Shown: one piece after another, positions 27,151-35,330 of the stretch
Position numbering within the stretch: position 1 is the stretch's first letter
How the letters are laid out: each line of letters opens with the position of its first letter
Assembly: GCF_029541745.1 (NCBI RefSeq)
Contig: NZ_CP089746.1
Span: forward strand, 6,271,559-6,335,558
Origin: Streptomyces sp. LX-29
GTDB lineage: Bacteria > Actinomycetota > Actinomycetes > Streptomycetales > Streptomycetaceae
Reading direction: 5' to 3'
DNA: 64,000 nucleotides
Translations under genes and position numbers: made by a program
The notes under the pieces: generated by a model
Told to the model about the DNA's origin: nothing
What the model saw: only the letters and a program-made list of their open reading frames with translations
The model's database searches: none

Positions 27151-27825
27151 TTGGACCGTCAGACGCGCTTACGGATCTCGGCGTACGCCATCGCCACCGC
27201 CGAGGACCGGCTGTTGCTGACCCGGCTGACGGACGCCTCGCCGGTCTTCGCGCCCGGGGCGTGGCACCTGCCCGGCGGGGGCGTCGACCCCGGGGAGCAG
27301 CCGGTGGAGGCGCTGGCGCGGGAGTTGCGGGAGGAGACCGGGCTCTATCTGGTGGAAGCCCGGCTGGTGGACGCGCGGACGTACGTGGCGCGGCGGCTCG
27401 GGGTGAGCTGGCATCTGACGGCGCTGTTCTACCTGGTCGACCTGAAGAGCGGCCCACCGGCGGTGGTGGAGCCCGACGAGGCCACGGGTGAGGTGGCGTG
27501 GCTGCCGCTGGCCGGGCTGCGGGAGTCCGCGCTGTCGCCGCCGGCCCTCGACGCCCTGCGGATGGTGCAGGGGCCCCGGCCGTGGCCCCCGGCTGTGCCT
27601 GCCGTGCCTGCCGTGCCTGCCGTGCCTGGTGTCTCCGCGGCGTCCGCCGTGCCCGGTGCCGCCGCCGTGCCTGGCGCGTGCGCTGCGGTCGGCACGGGCG
27701 GCACCCCGGATCGCGTACCGGGGTGCCGCCCGCCCGCCAGTGGCGAAGGCGGGTGCCTGCCGCCGTCAGGCGCTGGAGGTCACTTCGTCACGGCGTCCAG
27801 GGCGTCCGTGAGACCCGCCCCGTAG
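27151..27825 (+). CDS. NUDIX hydrolase
   Basis: 224 aa. The NUDIX box is complete: GGGVDPGEQPVEALARELRE followed by ETGL (about residues 42-65), in a normal NUDIX fold starting ISAYAIATAEDRLLLTRLTD. The substrate (a nucleoside diphosphate linked to X) is unknown. Starts at a TTG with AGGGGG just upstream; no better start is visible. Codon 7 is TTA, implying bldA dependence. The C-terminal 75 residues are low-complexity (PAVPAVPAVPAVPG from a 9-bp tandem repeat) and probably not functional. The stop lies 46 bp inside the convergent subtilase gene. Confidence 0.88.
   Translation: MDRQTRLRISAYAIATAEDRLLLTRLTDASPVFAPGAWHLPGGGVDPGEQPVEALARELREETGLYLVEARLVDARTYVARRLGVSWHLTALFYLVDLKSGPPAVVEPDEATGEVAWLPLAGLRESALSPPALDALRMVQGPRPWPPAVPAVPAVPAVPGVSAASAVPGAAAVPGACAAVGTGGTPDRVPGCRPPASGEGGCLPPSGAGGHFVTASRASVRPAP
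27169..27171 (+). promoter_or_regulatory. TTA (bldA-type) codon 7 of the NUDIX gene
   Basis: ACG-CGC-TTA-CGG-ATC is in frame from the TTG at 27151, ahead of the conserved fold. Confidence 0.85.
27595..27630 (+). repeat. 9-bp tandem repeat within the NUDIX 3' coding end
   Basis: GTGCCTGCC occurs in four consecutive copies, the last ending GGT. It encodes Val-Pro-Ala repeats. Confidence 0.85.
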
Positions 27826-29312
27826 AAGCCGTTGAACTTCGCGTCGCCCTCGCAGACCGCGTCCGGCTTGCCGTCGCCGTTGATGTCGTACGGCTCCGGG
27901 CAGGCGAGGTCGTCGGCCTGCTTCGCGAGCAGGCGCTTGACCTGGGCGGCCGTGGCCTGGGGGTGGGTGCTCTTGATGAGCGCCGCGACCCCGGCGACGT
28001 GCGGGGAGGCCATGGAGGTGCCGGCCATGTAGCCGTACTTGCCGCCGGGCAGGGTGTTGTAGATCTGGCCGCTGGTGGCCGGGGGCTGAGGCTTCTGGTA
28101 GGCGGTGCTGTCGCCGCCGGGAGCCGCGATGTCGATCTCGCCGAGGCCGTAGTTGGAGAAGGACGACTTGAGGGTCTTGGCCCCGGTGGAGGAGACGGTG
28201 ACGACGCCGGGGAGCTGGGCCGGGATGTCCGGGCAGACGGACGGGTCGACGGTCCGGTCACCGGGGGTGGTGTCGTTGGGGCTGCTCGGGTCGGTGAGCG
28301 AGTCCGCCGCCAGGTCGTAGTTCTCGTTGCCGGCCGCGGCGACGTTGACCACGCCGCGTCGCTCCGCGTACTTCGTCGCCCGGGTGAGCGCGTCGACCAG
28401 GGCCCGCTGGTCCGGGTCCGTGGTGCAGTTGAACATCCACGGGTCGGTGTAATAGCTGTTGTTGGTGACGTCCACGCCGTGCTCGGCGGCCCAGACGAAG
28501 CCGCAGACGACGGCCTCGGTGTAGAAGAAGCCCTGGGTGGTGGACACCTTGATGCCGGAGACCTTGACCCCGGGCGCGACGCCGGTGACGCCGACGCCGT
28601 TCTTCGCGGCGGCGATCTCGCCGGCCACGTGGGTGCCGTGCGGGCTCTCGTGCTCACCGGGGCGCCAGGCGCCGTCGGCGGTGTTCGGCGCGCCGGAGAC
28701 GCAGTTGACGGAGGCCGCGCGGTCGAAGTTGGGGGCCAGGTCCGGGTGGGTGTCGTCCACGCCGGTGTCGATGACCGCGACGGTGACATCGCGGCTGCCC
28801 AGCGACTTCTCGTGCGCCTTGTCCGCCTTGATGGCGGGCAGGTCCCACTGCAGGGGCTCCAGCGGGTCCTGGCCCGCCCCGGCCCGGGCCGCGACCGCCC
28901 GCTGCTCCTTCTCCGACAGCAGCTTCGGCGTGCCGATGTCGGTGGTGGACTGGGCGGACAGCGGGGCGGTGCGGGTGGCGCCGGCCGACAGGACGCCGCG
29001 TACCTCGCGCAGCACCTTGGCGAAGTCGGGGTTGGCGGAGTGGACGACGATCACGCCGATCTTGTCGTACGCGATGACGACCTTGCCCGCCGCGTCGGCT
29101 ATGGCCTTCTGGACCACCCGTGAATCGGTGCGTCCGGGACGGACGTTGACCACATAGCTGAGCGAGGTGCCGTCGGCGACGGTCGTGGAGCCGGCGGGGG
29201 TGCCGGCGTCGGCGGCGGTGGCGCCGGTGGGCAGCACGGCGAGCGTCGCGGTGAGGGCGACGGCCGCGGGTAGGGCCGCGGTGCGCAGGAGTCGTGCGGG
29301 GCGCGAAGCCAT
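27780..29312 (-). CDS. Secreted S8 family serine peptidase (subtilase) 1
   Basis: 510 aa preproenzyme. Signal peptide: RLLRTAALPAAVALTATLAV. An I9-like propeptide (about 50-120) includes VVIAYDKIGVIVVHSANPDF. Catalytic triad: Asp182 in VAVIDTGVDDTHPDL, His225 in SPHGTHVAG, Ser433 in AGTSMASPHVAG; oxyanion Asn in AAAGNEN. Near the C-terminus, C-x5-DINGDGKPDAVC (471-487) resembles an EF-hand calcium loop held by two Cys. The ATG at 29312 is followed by a typical Streptomyces leader. It is paralogous to the next upstream subtilase, separated by a repeat-rich spacer. Confidence 0.95.
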   Translation of the reverse strand: MASRPARLLRTAALPAAVALTATLAVLPTGATAADAGTPAGSTTVADGTSLSYVVNVRPGRTDSRVVQKAIADAAGKVVIAYDKIGVIVVHSANPDFAKVLREVRGVLSAGATRTAPLSAQSTTDIGTPKLLSEKEQRAVAARAGAGQDPLEPLQWDLPAIKADKAHEKSLGSRDVTVAVIDTGVDDTHPDLAPNFDRAASVNCVSGAPNTADGAWRPGEHESPHGTHVAGEIAAAKNGVGVTGVAPGVKVSGIKVSTTQGFFYTEAVVCGFVWAAEHGVDVTNNSYYTDPWMFNCTTDPDQRALVDALTRATKYAERRGVVNVAAAGNENYDLAADSLTDPSSPNDTTPGDRTVDPSVCPDIPAQLPGVVTVSSTGAKTLKSSFSNYGLGEIDIAAPGGDSTAYQKPQPPATSGQIYNTLPGGKYGYMAGTSMASPHVAGVAALIKSTHPQATAAQVKRLLAKQADDLACPEPYDINGDGKPDAVCEGDAKFNGFYGAGLTDALDAVTK

Positions 29313-29638
29313 GGGAACTCCAGTTCGTCGGGTGTGTGGTGCCTTTCCGTGGTGCCTGGTGCCTGGTGCCTGGTGCCTGGTGTCTCGTGTTCTCGTGCCT
29401 GGTGCGGCGCCTCGCCTGGCGCTCGCCCGGCGACGCTCCGCGGGCGGTTGTCCGACAGCGCCTGCCGGGCGGTTGTCCGGCACCGTGTCGCGGCGTCCTG
29501 TCCGGTGCCGGGGGTGCGACGGAAGACGGCGCGGGGGGCGGGGCGGCCGCGTGGGCGACCGCGTACCCGGGTGGGCGCGGCCACCGACACCACCGTGCGG
29601 TGCCGGGCCGGCCGCCCCGCCCCCGAGGGCTCAGCGCG
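29313..29638. repeat. Spacer between subtilases with 7-bp GGTGCCT repeats
   Basis: GGTGCCT repeats at 29351-29378 (four perfect copies) plus a variant to 29385, and it recurs near 29396. The rest is GC-rich sequence without a supported gene. The promoter of subtilase 1 should lie here; I cannot place it. Confidence 0.7.
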
Positions 29639-31180
29639 TCACTTGGTGACCGCGTCCAGCGCGTCGACGATGCCGTAGCCGTAGAAGTTGTTCACGTGCT
29701 TGGTGCCGGTGCAGGTGCCGTCCAGGTCACCGTCGCCGTCCGGGTCGTACGGCGCGGTCGGGCAGCCCGGGTTGTCCGCGTTGGCCTTCAGCAGCCACTG
29801 GATCTCCTGCGGGCTGGACTTGGGGTGCGCGCTCTTGACCAGCGCGGCGACACCGGCGACGTGCGGGCCGGCCATCGAGGTGCCCTGGAGGTAGGCGTAG
29901 TCGCCCTCGGGCATGGTGGACAGGATGCGGCCGTCCTTGGCGGGCAGCTCGGGCACCTGGTACTTGTCGCCACCGGGGCCGGCCACGTCGACCTGACCCA
30001 GGCCGTAGTTGGAGTAGTACGACTTCAGGTTCTGCACACCGGTCGCGGAGACGGTGACCACGCCGGGCAGCTGGGTCGGCACGTCCAGGCACTTCGACGG
30101 GTCGATGGTGCGGTCCGTCGGCTTGGTGTCGTTCGGGCTCGACTTGTCGTCGATCGACTTGGCGGCCAGGTCGAAGTTGGAGTTGCCGGCCGAGGCGACG
30201 TTGATCGCGCCCTTGCTCTGGGCGTACTTCGCGGCCCGACCCACGGCGTCAACGATGGCGCCCTGGTCGAGGTCATCCTTGCAGTTGAACATCCACGGGT
30301 CTACGTAGTAGCTGTTGTTCGTCACCTCGACGCCGTGGTCGGCGGCGAAGACGAACGCGCAGACGACGGACTCCGCGTAGAAGAGGCTCGTGGTCGGGTC
30401 GCTCACCTTGATGGCGGAGATCTTCGCACCCGGGGCGACACCGGTGACGCCGACGCCGTTGCGCGCCGCGGCGATCGAGCCGGCGACGTGCGTGCCGTGG
30501 TAGTCCTCGGCCGGGTCGTACGGGCGCCAGGCGCCGGGACGGGTGTCCGGCACGCCGCCCACACAGTTGGCGGACTGCTTGGCGGAGAAGTTCGGGGCCA
30601 GATCGGGGTGGGTGTCGTCCACGCCGGTGTCGATGACCGCGACGGTGACGTTCTTGCTGCCCGGGTTGATCTTGGCGGCCTTGTCGGCCTTGATCGCCGG
30701 GATGTCCCACTGGAGCGGCTCCAGCGGCTCCTTGCCCGACTTCAGGGCCTTCGCCTTGCCGGCGACGGTGGTGCGCGGCGCCTTCACCTTGTCCGGCTTG
30801 CCGACGTCCGTGGTGGCCACGGGGGTGAGCGGCGCGGTGCGGGTGGCGCCCGCGGACTGCACGCCCTTGACGGTGCGGATGGTCTTCGCGAACTCCGGGT
30901 TGGCGGAGTGGACGACGATCACGCCTATCTTCTGATGCGCCGTCACCACCTTGCCGCCGGCGGCCTTGACGGCCTTGCTGACCCGCTCCACGGTCGCCTT
31001 GTCGGCGGTGGTGTTCACCACGTACGACAGCAGCGGGCCGTCGGTGGCCACCGAGGCGGTGGGCGCGGCCTGCGGGGCGGCCGCGGCGCCGCTCGGCAGG
31101 AACCCGAGGGACGCGGTGAGCGCCAGTCCGGCCGGCAGCGCCAACAGCGCGCGCCGACGTCTGGATCGCAGATGAACCAT
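29639..31180 (-). CDS. Secreted S8 family serine peptidase (subtilase) 2
   Basis: 513 aa, same architecture as subtilase 1 and clearly a paralogue (for example KIGVIVVHSANP and GATRTAPL are shared). Signal peptide RRRRALLALPAGLALTASLG. I9-like propeptide about 50-120. Triad Asp184 (AVIDTGVDDTHPDL), His228 (DYHGTHVAG), Ser435 (QGTSMAGPHVAG), with AGNSN for the oxyanion hole. The C-terminal loop DPDGDGDLDGTC lies between two Cys and again resembles a calcium site. The MVHLRSRRRR start at 31180 fits a twin-basic Sec leader. Exported proteolysis, probably nutritional or developmental. Confidence 0.95.
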   Translation of the reverse strand: MVHLRSRRRRALLALPAGLALTASLGFLPSGAAAAPQAAPTASVATDGPLLSYVVNTTADKATVERVSKAVKAAGGKVVTAHQKIGVIVVHSANPEFAKTIRTVKGVQSAGATRTAPLTPVATTDVGKPDKVKAPRTTVAGKAKALKSGKEPLEPLQWDIPAIKADKAAKINPGSKNVTVAVIDTGVDDTHPDLAPNFSAKQSANCVGGVPDTRPGAWRPYDPAEDYHGTHVAGSIAAARNGVGVTGVAPGAKISAIKVSDPTTSLFYAESVVCAFVFAADHGVEVTNNSYYVDPWMFNCKDDLDQGAIVDAVGRAAKYAQSKGAINVASAGNSNFDLAAKSIDDKSSPNDTKPTDRTIDPSKCLDVPTQLPGVVTVSATGVQNLKSYYSNYGLGQVDVAGPGGDKYQVPELPAKDGRILSTMPEGDYAYLQGTSMAGPHVAGVAALVKSAHPKSSPQEIQWLLKANADNPGCPTAPYDPDGDGDLDGTCTGTKHVNNFYGYGIVDALDAVTK

Positions 31181-31536
31181 GGGATCTCCACATCATCCAT
31201 AAGCCGCCCGCACGCGCGACTCGCGTACGGACGGGTACATGACGAGTGAAGCTAGCGCCGATCATGGTCGGCAATCAATGGATTGCGGAAGAAAACCCGC
31301 CACAACTCGCGGATAGGGCGACAAAGAGGGTGGCGTTCGGGCGCAGTTCGTCGCGAGAAGGCGCCAATCGGGAGCGCTTTGGGGTAGTGAGGACGGCTGG
31401 ATGATCACAACGACGGTCGGCTGAAGCGGAGTTGTGATCACTTTTCATCATCAAGCTCTGTTGAAGACCACTGCCCCCGCCCTACGATGCGTGATCCGTA
31501 TCACTCTCGTCCCCCCGTATGTCACCAGGAGAGACA
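31181..31536. promoter_or_regulatory. Divergent promoter region, subtilase 2 / symporter operon
   Basis: 356 bp without a gene. Rightward promoter: -35 TTGAAG (31461-31466), 16-bp spacer, -10 TACGAT (31483-31488). A 10-bp inverted repeat TGATCACAAC (31402-31411) / GTTGTGATCA (31431-31440) lies upstream of it. GTGAT-N4-ATCAC (31491-31504) sits at the expected transcription start. This is a good candidate for regulated expression, e.g. by a CRP-like or GntR-like protein. Confidence 0.6.
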
Positions 31537-31881
31537 GTGGACACCGCACCCGTCGATGAGCAGGGGAAACGGCACCATCCACACTATGTCGAAGTGCAGG
31601 GGAGCCCGGAGTTCGGCGAACTGCGCCGAGCGCACCGGTCGTTCGCCTTCCCGCTCACCGTCGCCTTCGTCAGCTGGTACCTGCTCTACGTCCTGCTGTC
31701 CAACTACGCGGGCGACTTCATGGGCAGCAAGGTCGTCGGCAACATCAACATCGCGCTGGTCTTCGGCCTCGCCCAGTTCGTCACCACGTTCCTCATCGCG
31801 TGGTGGTACGCGCGGCACGCCGCCGAGAAGCTCGACCCGCGCGCGCTGGCGATCAAGTCCCGTCTGGAGGAGGGCGAATGA
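31537..31881 (+). CDS. DUF485 family membrane protein
   Basis: 114 aa. Two hydrophobic helices (FAFPLTVAFVSWYLLYVLLS and ALVFGLAQFVTTFLIAWWYA) enclose NYAGDFMGSKVVGNINI, the characteristic DUF485 loop. DUF485 proteins accompany acetate/solute symporters of the ActP type, probably as an accessory subunit. I choose the GTG at 31537 (VDTAPVDEQG) because AGGAGAG sits five bases upstream. An ATG at 31519 would add six residues. The stop overlaps the ATG of the next gene (ATGA), so the pair is translationally coupled. Confidence 0.92.
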   Translation: MDTAPVDEQGKRHHPHYVEVQGSPEFGELRRAHRSFAFPLTVAFVSWYLLYVLLSNYAGDFMGSKVVGNINIALVFGLAQFVTTFLIAWWYARHAAEKLDPRALAIKSRLEEGE

Positions 31882-33506
31882 GCGACACCTCCCACTCCCT
31901 CCTCGCCGTCGACGGGATCGGCCTCGCCGCCGACAACGCCAGCGAGCACCGGCCGCTGATCATCTCGCTCTTCGCGGTCTTCGTCGTCGCCACCCTCGTC
32001 ATCACGGTCTGGGCGGGACGGCAGACCAAGGACGCCAACGACTTCTACGCCGGCGGACGCTCGTTCTCCGGATTCCAGAACGGGCTGGCGATCTCCGGTG
32101 ACTACATGTCGGCCGCGTCCTTCCTCGGCATCGCGGGCGCCATCGCCCTCGCCGGCTACGACGGCTTCCTGTACTCCATCGGCTTCCTCGTCGCCTGGCT
32201 GGTGGCGCTGTTGTTGGTGGCCGAACCGCTGCGCAACTCCGGCCGCTACACCATGGGCGACGTGCTCGCCTACCGCATGCGACAGCGGCCGGTCCGCACC
32301 GCGGCGGGCGTCTCGACCATCGTCGTGTCGATCTTCTACCTGCTGGCCCAGATGGCGGGCGCCGGCGTGCTGGTCTCGCTGCTGCTCGGCATCACCAGCG
32401 AGGCCGGCAAGATCCTGATCGTCGTCCTGGTCGGCGTGGTGATGATCCTCTACGTCTCCATCGGCGGCATGAAGGGCACCACCTGGGTGCAGATGGTCAA
32501 GGCGGTGCTGCTCATCGTGGGCACGCTCCTGATCACCTTCCTGGTGCTGCTCAAGTTCGACTTCAACGTCTCCAAGCTGCTCGGCGAGGCCGCCCGGAAC
32601 AGCGGTGTGGGCGCGTCGTTCCTGGAGCCGGGGCTGAAGTACGGGGCCACCGCCACCACCAAGCTCGACTTCATCTCGCTCGGCATCGCCCTGGTGCTCG
32701 GCACCGCCGGCCTGCCGCACATCCTCATCCGCTTCTACACCGTGCCCACCGCCCAGGCCGCCCGTAAGTCGGTGAACTGGGCCATCGGCATCATCGGCGC
32801 CTTCTACCTGATGACCATCGCGCTGGGCTTCGGCGCCGCCGCGCTGCTCAAGCGCGAGGACATCATCGCCTCGAACAAGTCGGGCAACACGGCGGCTCCG
32901 CTGCTCGCCGAGGAGCTCGGCGGCCCGGTGCTGCTCGCGATCATCTCGGCGGTGGCCTTCGCCACCATCCTCGCGGTGGTCGCCGGGCTCACCCTCGCCT
33001 CCTCCTCGTCCTTCGCGCACGACCTGTACGCCAACGTCATCCGCAAGGGGGAGGCGACGCAAGCGGAGGAGGTCGCGGCCGCGCGGTGGGCGACCGTCGG
33101 CATCGGCACCGTCGCCGTCGTGCTCGGTGTCTTCGCCCGCGATCTGAACGTCGCCGGCCTGGTGGCGCTGGCCTTCGCGGTGGCGGCCTCCGCCAACCTC
33201 CCCACGATCCTCTACAGCCTCTTCTGGAAGCGCTTCACCACCCAGGGGGCGCTGTGGTCCATCTACGGCGGGCTGTTCGCCTCCGTCTTCCTGGTGCTCT
33301 TCTCGCCGGTGGTCTCCGGCAAGGAGACCTCGATGTTCCCGGACGTGGACTTCCACTGGTTCCCGCTGGAGAACCCCGGCCTGATCTCCATCCCGCTGGG
33401 CTTCCTGCTCGGCTGGCTCGGCTCGCTGCTCTCCAAGGAGGAGCCGGACCAGAAGAAGTACGCGGAGCTGGAGGTCCGCTCCCTCACCGGCTACGGGGCG
33501 CACTGA
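31878..33506 (+). CDS. actP: Cation/acetate symporter, ActP-like SSS family
   Basis: Sodium:solute symporter of 542 aa with about 13 spans. Diagnostic parts: AGRQTKDANDFYAGGRSFSG at the first cytoplasmic loop, NGLAISGDYMSAASFLGIAG, MGDVLAYRMRQRPVRT, GTAGLPHILIRFYTVP and the late VVAGLTLASSSSFAHDLYAN. These match acetate/pyruvate-type ActP. Likely function: uptake of short-chain carboxylates. ATGA overlap with the DUF485 gene and a strong terminator 57 bp after its stop define a two-gene operon. Confidence 0.93.
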   Translation: MSDTSHSLLAVDGIGLAADNASEHRPLIISLFAVFVVATLVITVWAGRQTKDANDFYAGGRSFSGFQNGLAISGDYMSAASFLGIAGAIALAGYDGFLYSIGFLVAWLVALLLVAEPLRNSGRYTMGDVLAYRMRQRPVRTAAGVSTIVVSIFYLLAQMAGAGVLVSLLLGITSEAGKILIVVLVGVVMILYVSIGGMKGTTWVQMVKAVLLIVGTLLITFLVLLKFDFNVSKLLGEAARNSGVGASFLEPGLKYGATATTKLDFISLGIALVLGTAGLPHILIRFYTVPTAQAARKSVNWAIGIIGAFYLMTIALGFGAAALLKREDIIASNKSGNTAAPLLAEELGGPVLLAIISAVAFATILAVVAGLTLASSSSFAHDLYANVIRKGEATQAEEVAAARWATVGIGTVAVVLGVFARDLNVAGLVALAFAVAASANLPTILYSLFWKRFTTQGALWSIYGGLFASVFLVLFSPVVSGKETSMFPDVDFHWFPLENPGLISIPLGFLLGWLGSLLSKEEPDQKKYAELEVRSLTGYGAH

Positions 33507-33562
33507 GCACCCGCCCGGCGCGTACGCCGGGCGCGCGGGCCGAGACGGCCGCGCCCGGCCCC

Positions 33563-33594
33563 AGGGCCCCGCGCGGGAGACCGCGCGGGGCCCT
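33563..33594 (+). terminator. Terminator after symporter operon
   Basis: A perfect 14-bp GC-rich stem (33563-33576 with 33581-33594) and loop GAGA. Confidence 0.8.
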
Positions 33595-33683
33595 GCCCGT
33601 GCCGCCGGGGCCCCTCGCGCCCCCTGCGCCGCCGAGGGCCCGCGCTCGCGACGGCCACCGCGCGGGGCCGAGCGAAGGGGTCG

Positions 33684-33744
33684 TTCGCTCAACGAACTGT
33701 TGAAGATCGCGCCTGTCGCGTACGCTGCGGGACAATTGAGCGAA
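33684..33744 (+). promoter_or_regulatory. moaA promoter with flanking inverted repeat
   Basis: -35 TTGAAG (33700-33705) and -10 TACGCT (33721-33726), spacer 15 bp. TTCGCTCAA (33684-33692) and TTGAGCGAA (33736-33744) form a perfect 9-bp inverted repeat bracketing the promoter. This could be an operator pair. Confidence 0.5.
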
Positions 33745-33779
33745 GCGCATGTATCCGAGTCCGTGGAGGGGTCGCCGCC

Positions 33780-34769
33780 GTGCTGATCGACACCTATGGC
33801 CGCGTCGCCACCGATCTACGGGTGTCGCTGACCGACCGCTGCAACCTGCGCTGCACCTACTGCATGCCGGAAGAGGGCCTCCAGTGGCTGGCCAAGCCCG
33901 AGCTGCTCACCGATGACGAGATCGTCCGACTCGTCCGTATCGCGGTCACCGACCTCGGTGTCACCGAGGTCCGCTTCACCGGCGGCGAGCCGCTGCTCCG
34001 GCCCGGTCTGGTCTCCATCGTCGAGCGCTGCGCCGCTCTCGCGCCCCGCCCCAAGCTCTCCCTGACCACCAACGGCATCGGCCTGGCGCGCACCGCCGAG
34101 GCGCTGCGCGGCGCCGGTCTGGACCGGGTCAACGTCTCGCTCGACACCCTGCGCCCCGAGGTCTTCCAGGCGCTGACCCGGCGCAAGCGCCACCACGACG
34201 TGATCGCGGGACTTGCGGCCGCCCGCGCCGCCGGGCTCACCCCGGTCAAGATCAACACCGTGCTGATGTCCGGCCTCAACGACGACGAGGCACCCGATCT
34301 CCTCGCCTGGGCCCTGGAACAGGGCTACGAACTGCGCTTCATCGAGCAGATGCCGCTGGACCCGCAGCACGGCTGGCAGCGGGACAACATGATCACCGCG
34401 GGTGACATCCTGGCCAGTCTGCGGACCCGCTTCTCGCTCACCCCGGAGGCCGAGGGGGAGCGCGGCTCGGCGCCCGCCGAGCGCTGGCTGGTCGACGGCG
34501 GCCCCGCCCGGGTCGGCGTCATCGCCTCGGTCACCCGCCCCTTCTGCCGGGCCTGCGACCGCACCCGGCTCACCGCCGACGGCCAGGTGCGCACCTGCCT
34601 GTTCGCCCGCGAGGAGTCCGACCTGCGCGGGGCGCTGCGCTCGGGCGCGCCGGACGAGGAGATCGCCCGGCTGTGGCGGGTGGCGATGTGGGGGAAGAAG
34701 GCCGGCTCGGGCCTGGACGACCCCGGCTTCCTCCAGCCGGACCGGCCCATGTCGGCGATCGGCGGCTGA
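33780..34769 (+). CDS. moaA: GTP 3',8-cyclase MoaA (molybdenum cofactor biosynthesis)
   Basis: Radical-SAM enzyme that starts molybdopterin synthesis by converting GTP to 3',8-cyclo-7,8-dihydro-GTP, later processed by MoaC. N-terminal cluster TDRCNLRCTYCMPEEG gives Cys21/25/28. The second cluster is in RPFCRACDRTRLTADGQVRT followed by CLF. The protein ends SAIGG, the C-terminal Gly-Gly required in MoaA. SAM-binding TGGEPLLR is present. 329 aa is normal. GTG start at 33780 with GGAGGGG upstream. It stands alone here, without moaC or other moa genes nearby. Confidence 0.97.
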   Translation: MLIDTYGRVATDLRVSLTDRCNLRCTYCMPEEGLQWLAKPELLTDDEIVRLVRIAVTDLGVTEVRFTGGEPLLRPGLVSIVERCAALAPRPKLSLTTNGIGLARTAEALRGAGLDRVNVSLDTLRPEVFQALTRRKRHHDVIAGLAAARAAGLTPVKINTVLMSGLNDDEAPDLLAWALEQGYELRFIEQMPLDPQHGWQRDNMITAGDILASLRTRFSLTPEAEGERGSAPAERWLVDGGPARVGVIASVTRPFCRACDRTRLTADGQVRTCLFAREESDLRGALRSGAPDEEIARLWRVAMWGKKAGSGLDDPGFLQPDRPMSAIGG

Positions 34770-34785
34770 GTCGGAGGCGGGCGGG

Positions 34786-34902
34786 CGTCACGCGCCCGCC
34801 GCGCCACGCCCTGGGCGCCACGCGCCCGCCGCCTGGTGCCCCGGGCCCACGCCCGCCGCGCCATGCTCCAAGCGTCACACGCCCGCCGCCCCCTGCCCCG
34901 GG
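34786..34902. repeat. About 30-bp degenerate tandem repeat after moaA
   Basis: Four units at 34786-34815, 34816-34845, 34846-34872 (27 bp) and 34873-34902. Each carries CACGCGCCCGCCGC-like sequence followed by a CCTGGG/CCCGGG word. Non-coding, between convergent genes. Confidence 0.75.
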
Positions 34903-34915
34903 CGTCCGTGCGGGC

Positions 34916-35146
34916 TCAGCGCTCGGCGTCCGACCACTCTTCCAGTGCCACGACGTCCTTCAGGAACCCGCGCACGCCCAGGAACTTCGACAGGTGCTCG
35001 CGGTGCTCCTCGCACGCCAGCCAGGTCTTGCGCCGCTCCGGCGTATGGATCTTCGGGTTGTTCCACGCCAGCACCCAGACGGCGGGCGCCCGGCAGCCCT
35101 TGGCAGAGCAGATCACGGAATCCGGGGAGGTGTCGGGGGAGTTCAC
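34916..35146 (-). CDS. Small conserved actinobacterial hypothetical (Cys/His motifs)
   Basis: 76 aa from GTG 35146. Core: VICSAKGCRAPAVWVLAWNN, then KTWLACEEHREHLSKFLGVR. C-x4-C with C-x2-H could bind one zinc. The short, conserved-looking sequence and its position between moaA and the DUF3099 gene are typical of core actinobacterial genes, but I know no function. No signal peptide or membrane span. The start codon precedes a Ser/Pro/Asp N-terminus; a later start at Val12 is possible. Confidence 0.75.
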   Translation of the reverse strand: MNSPDTSPDSVICSAKGCRAPAVWVLAWNNPKIHTPERRKTWLACEEHREHLSKFLGVRGFLKDVVALEEWSDAER

Positions 35147-35330
35147 ACCGCCGACCCTAACCCGGACATGGCGACGCCGGGCAGCCACGGGGGGAGCCGC
35201 CCGGCGTCGGTCCGTCGCTCCGACGGGGGATGCGGAGCGCGTACGCAGTATGTCATGCGGCATGGGGCGCGGTGCACCGGAACCACATGATTGATCTGAG
35301 GTTTTCTTGAGGCTGCGACGGCGCGGCAGG

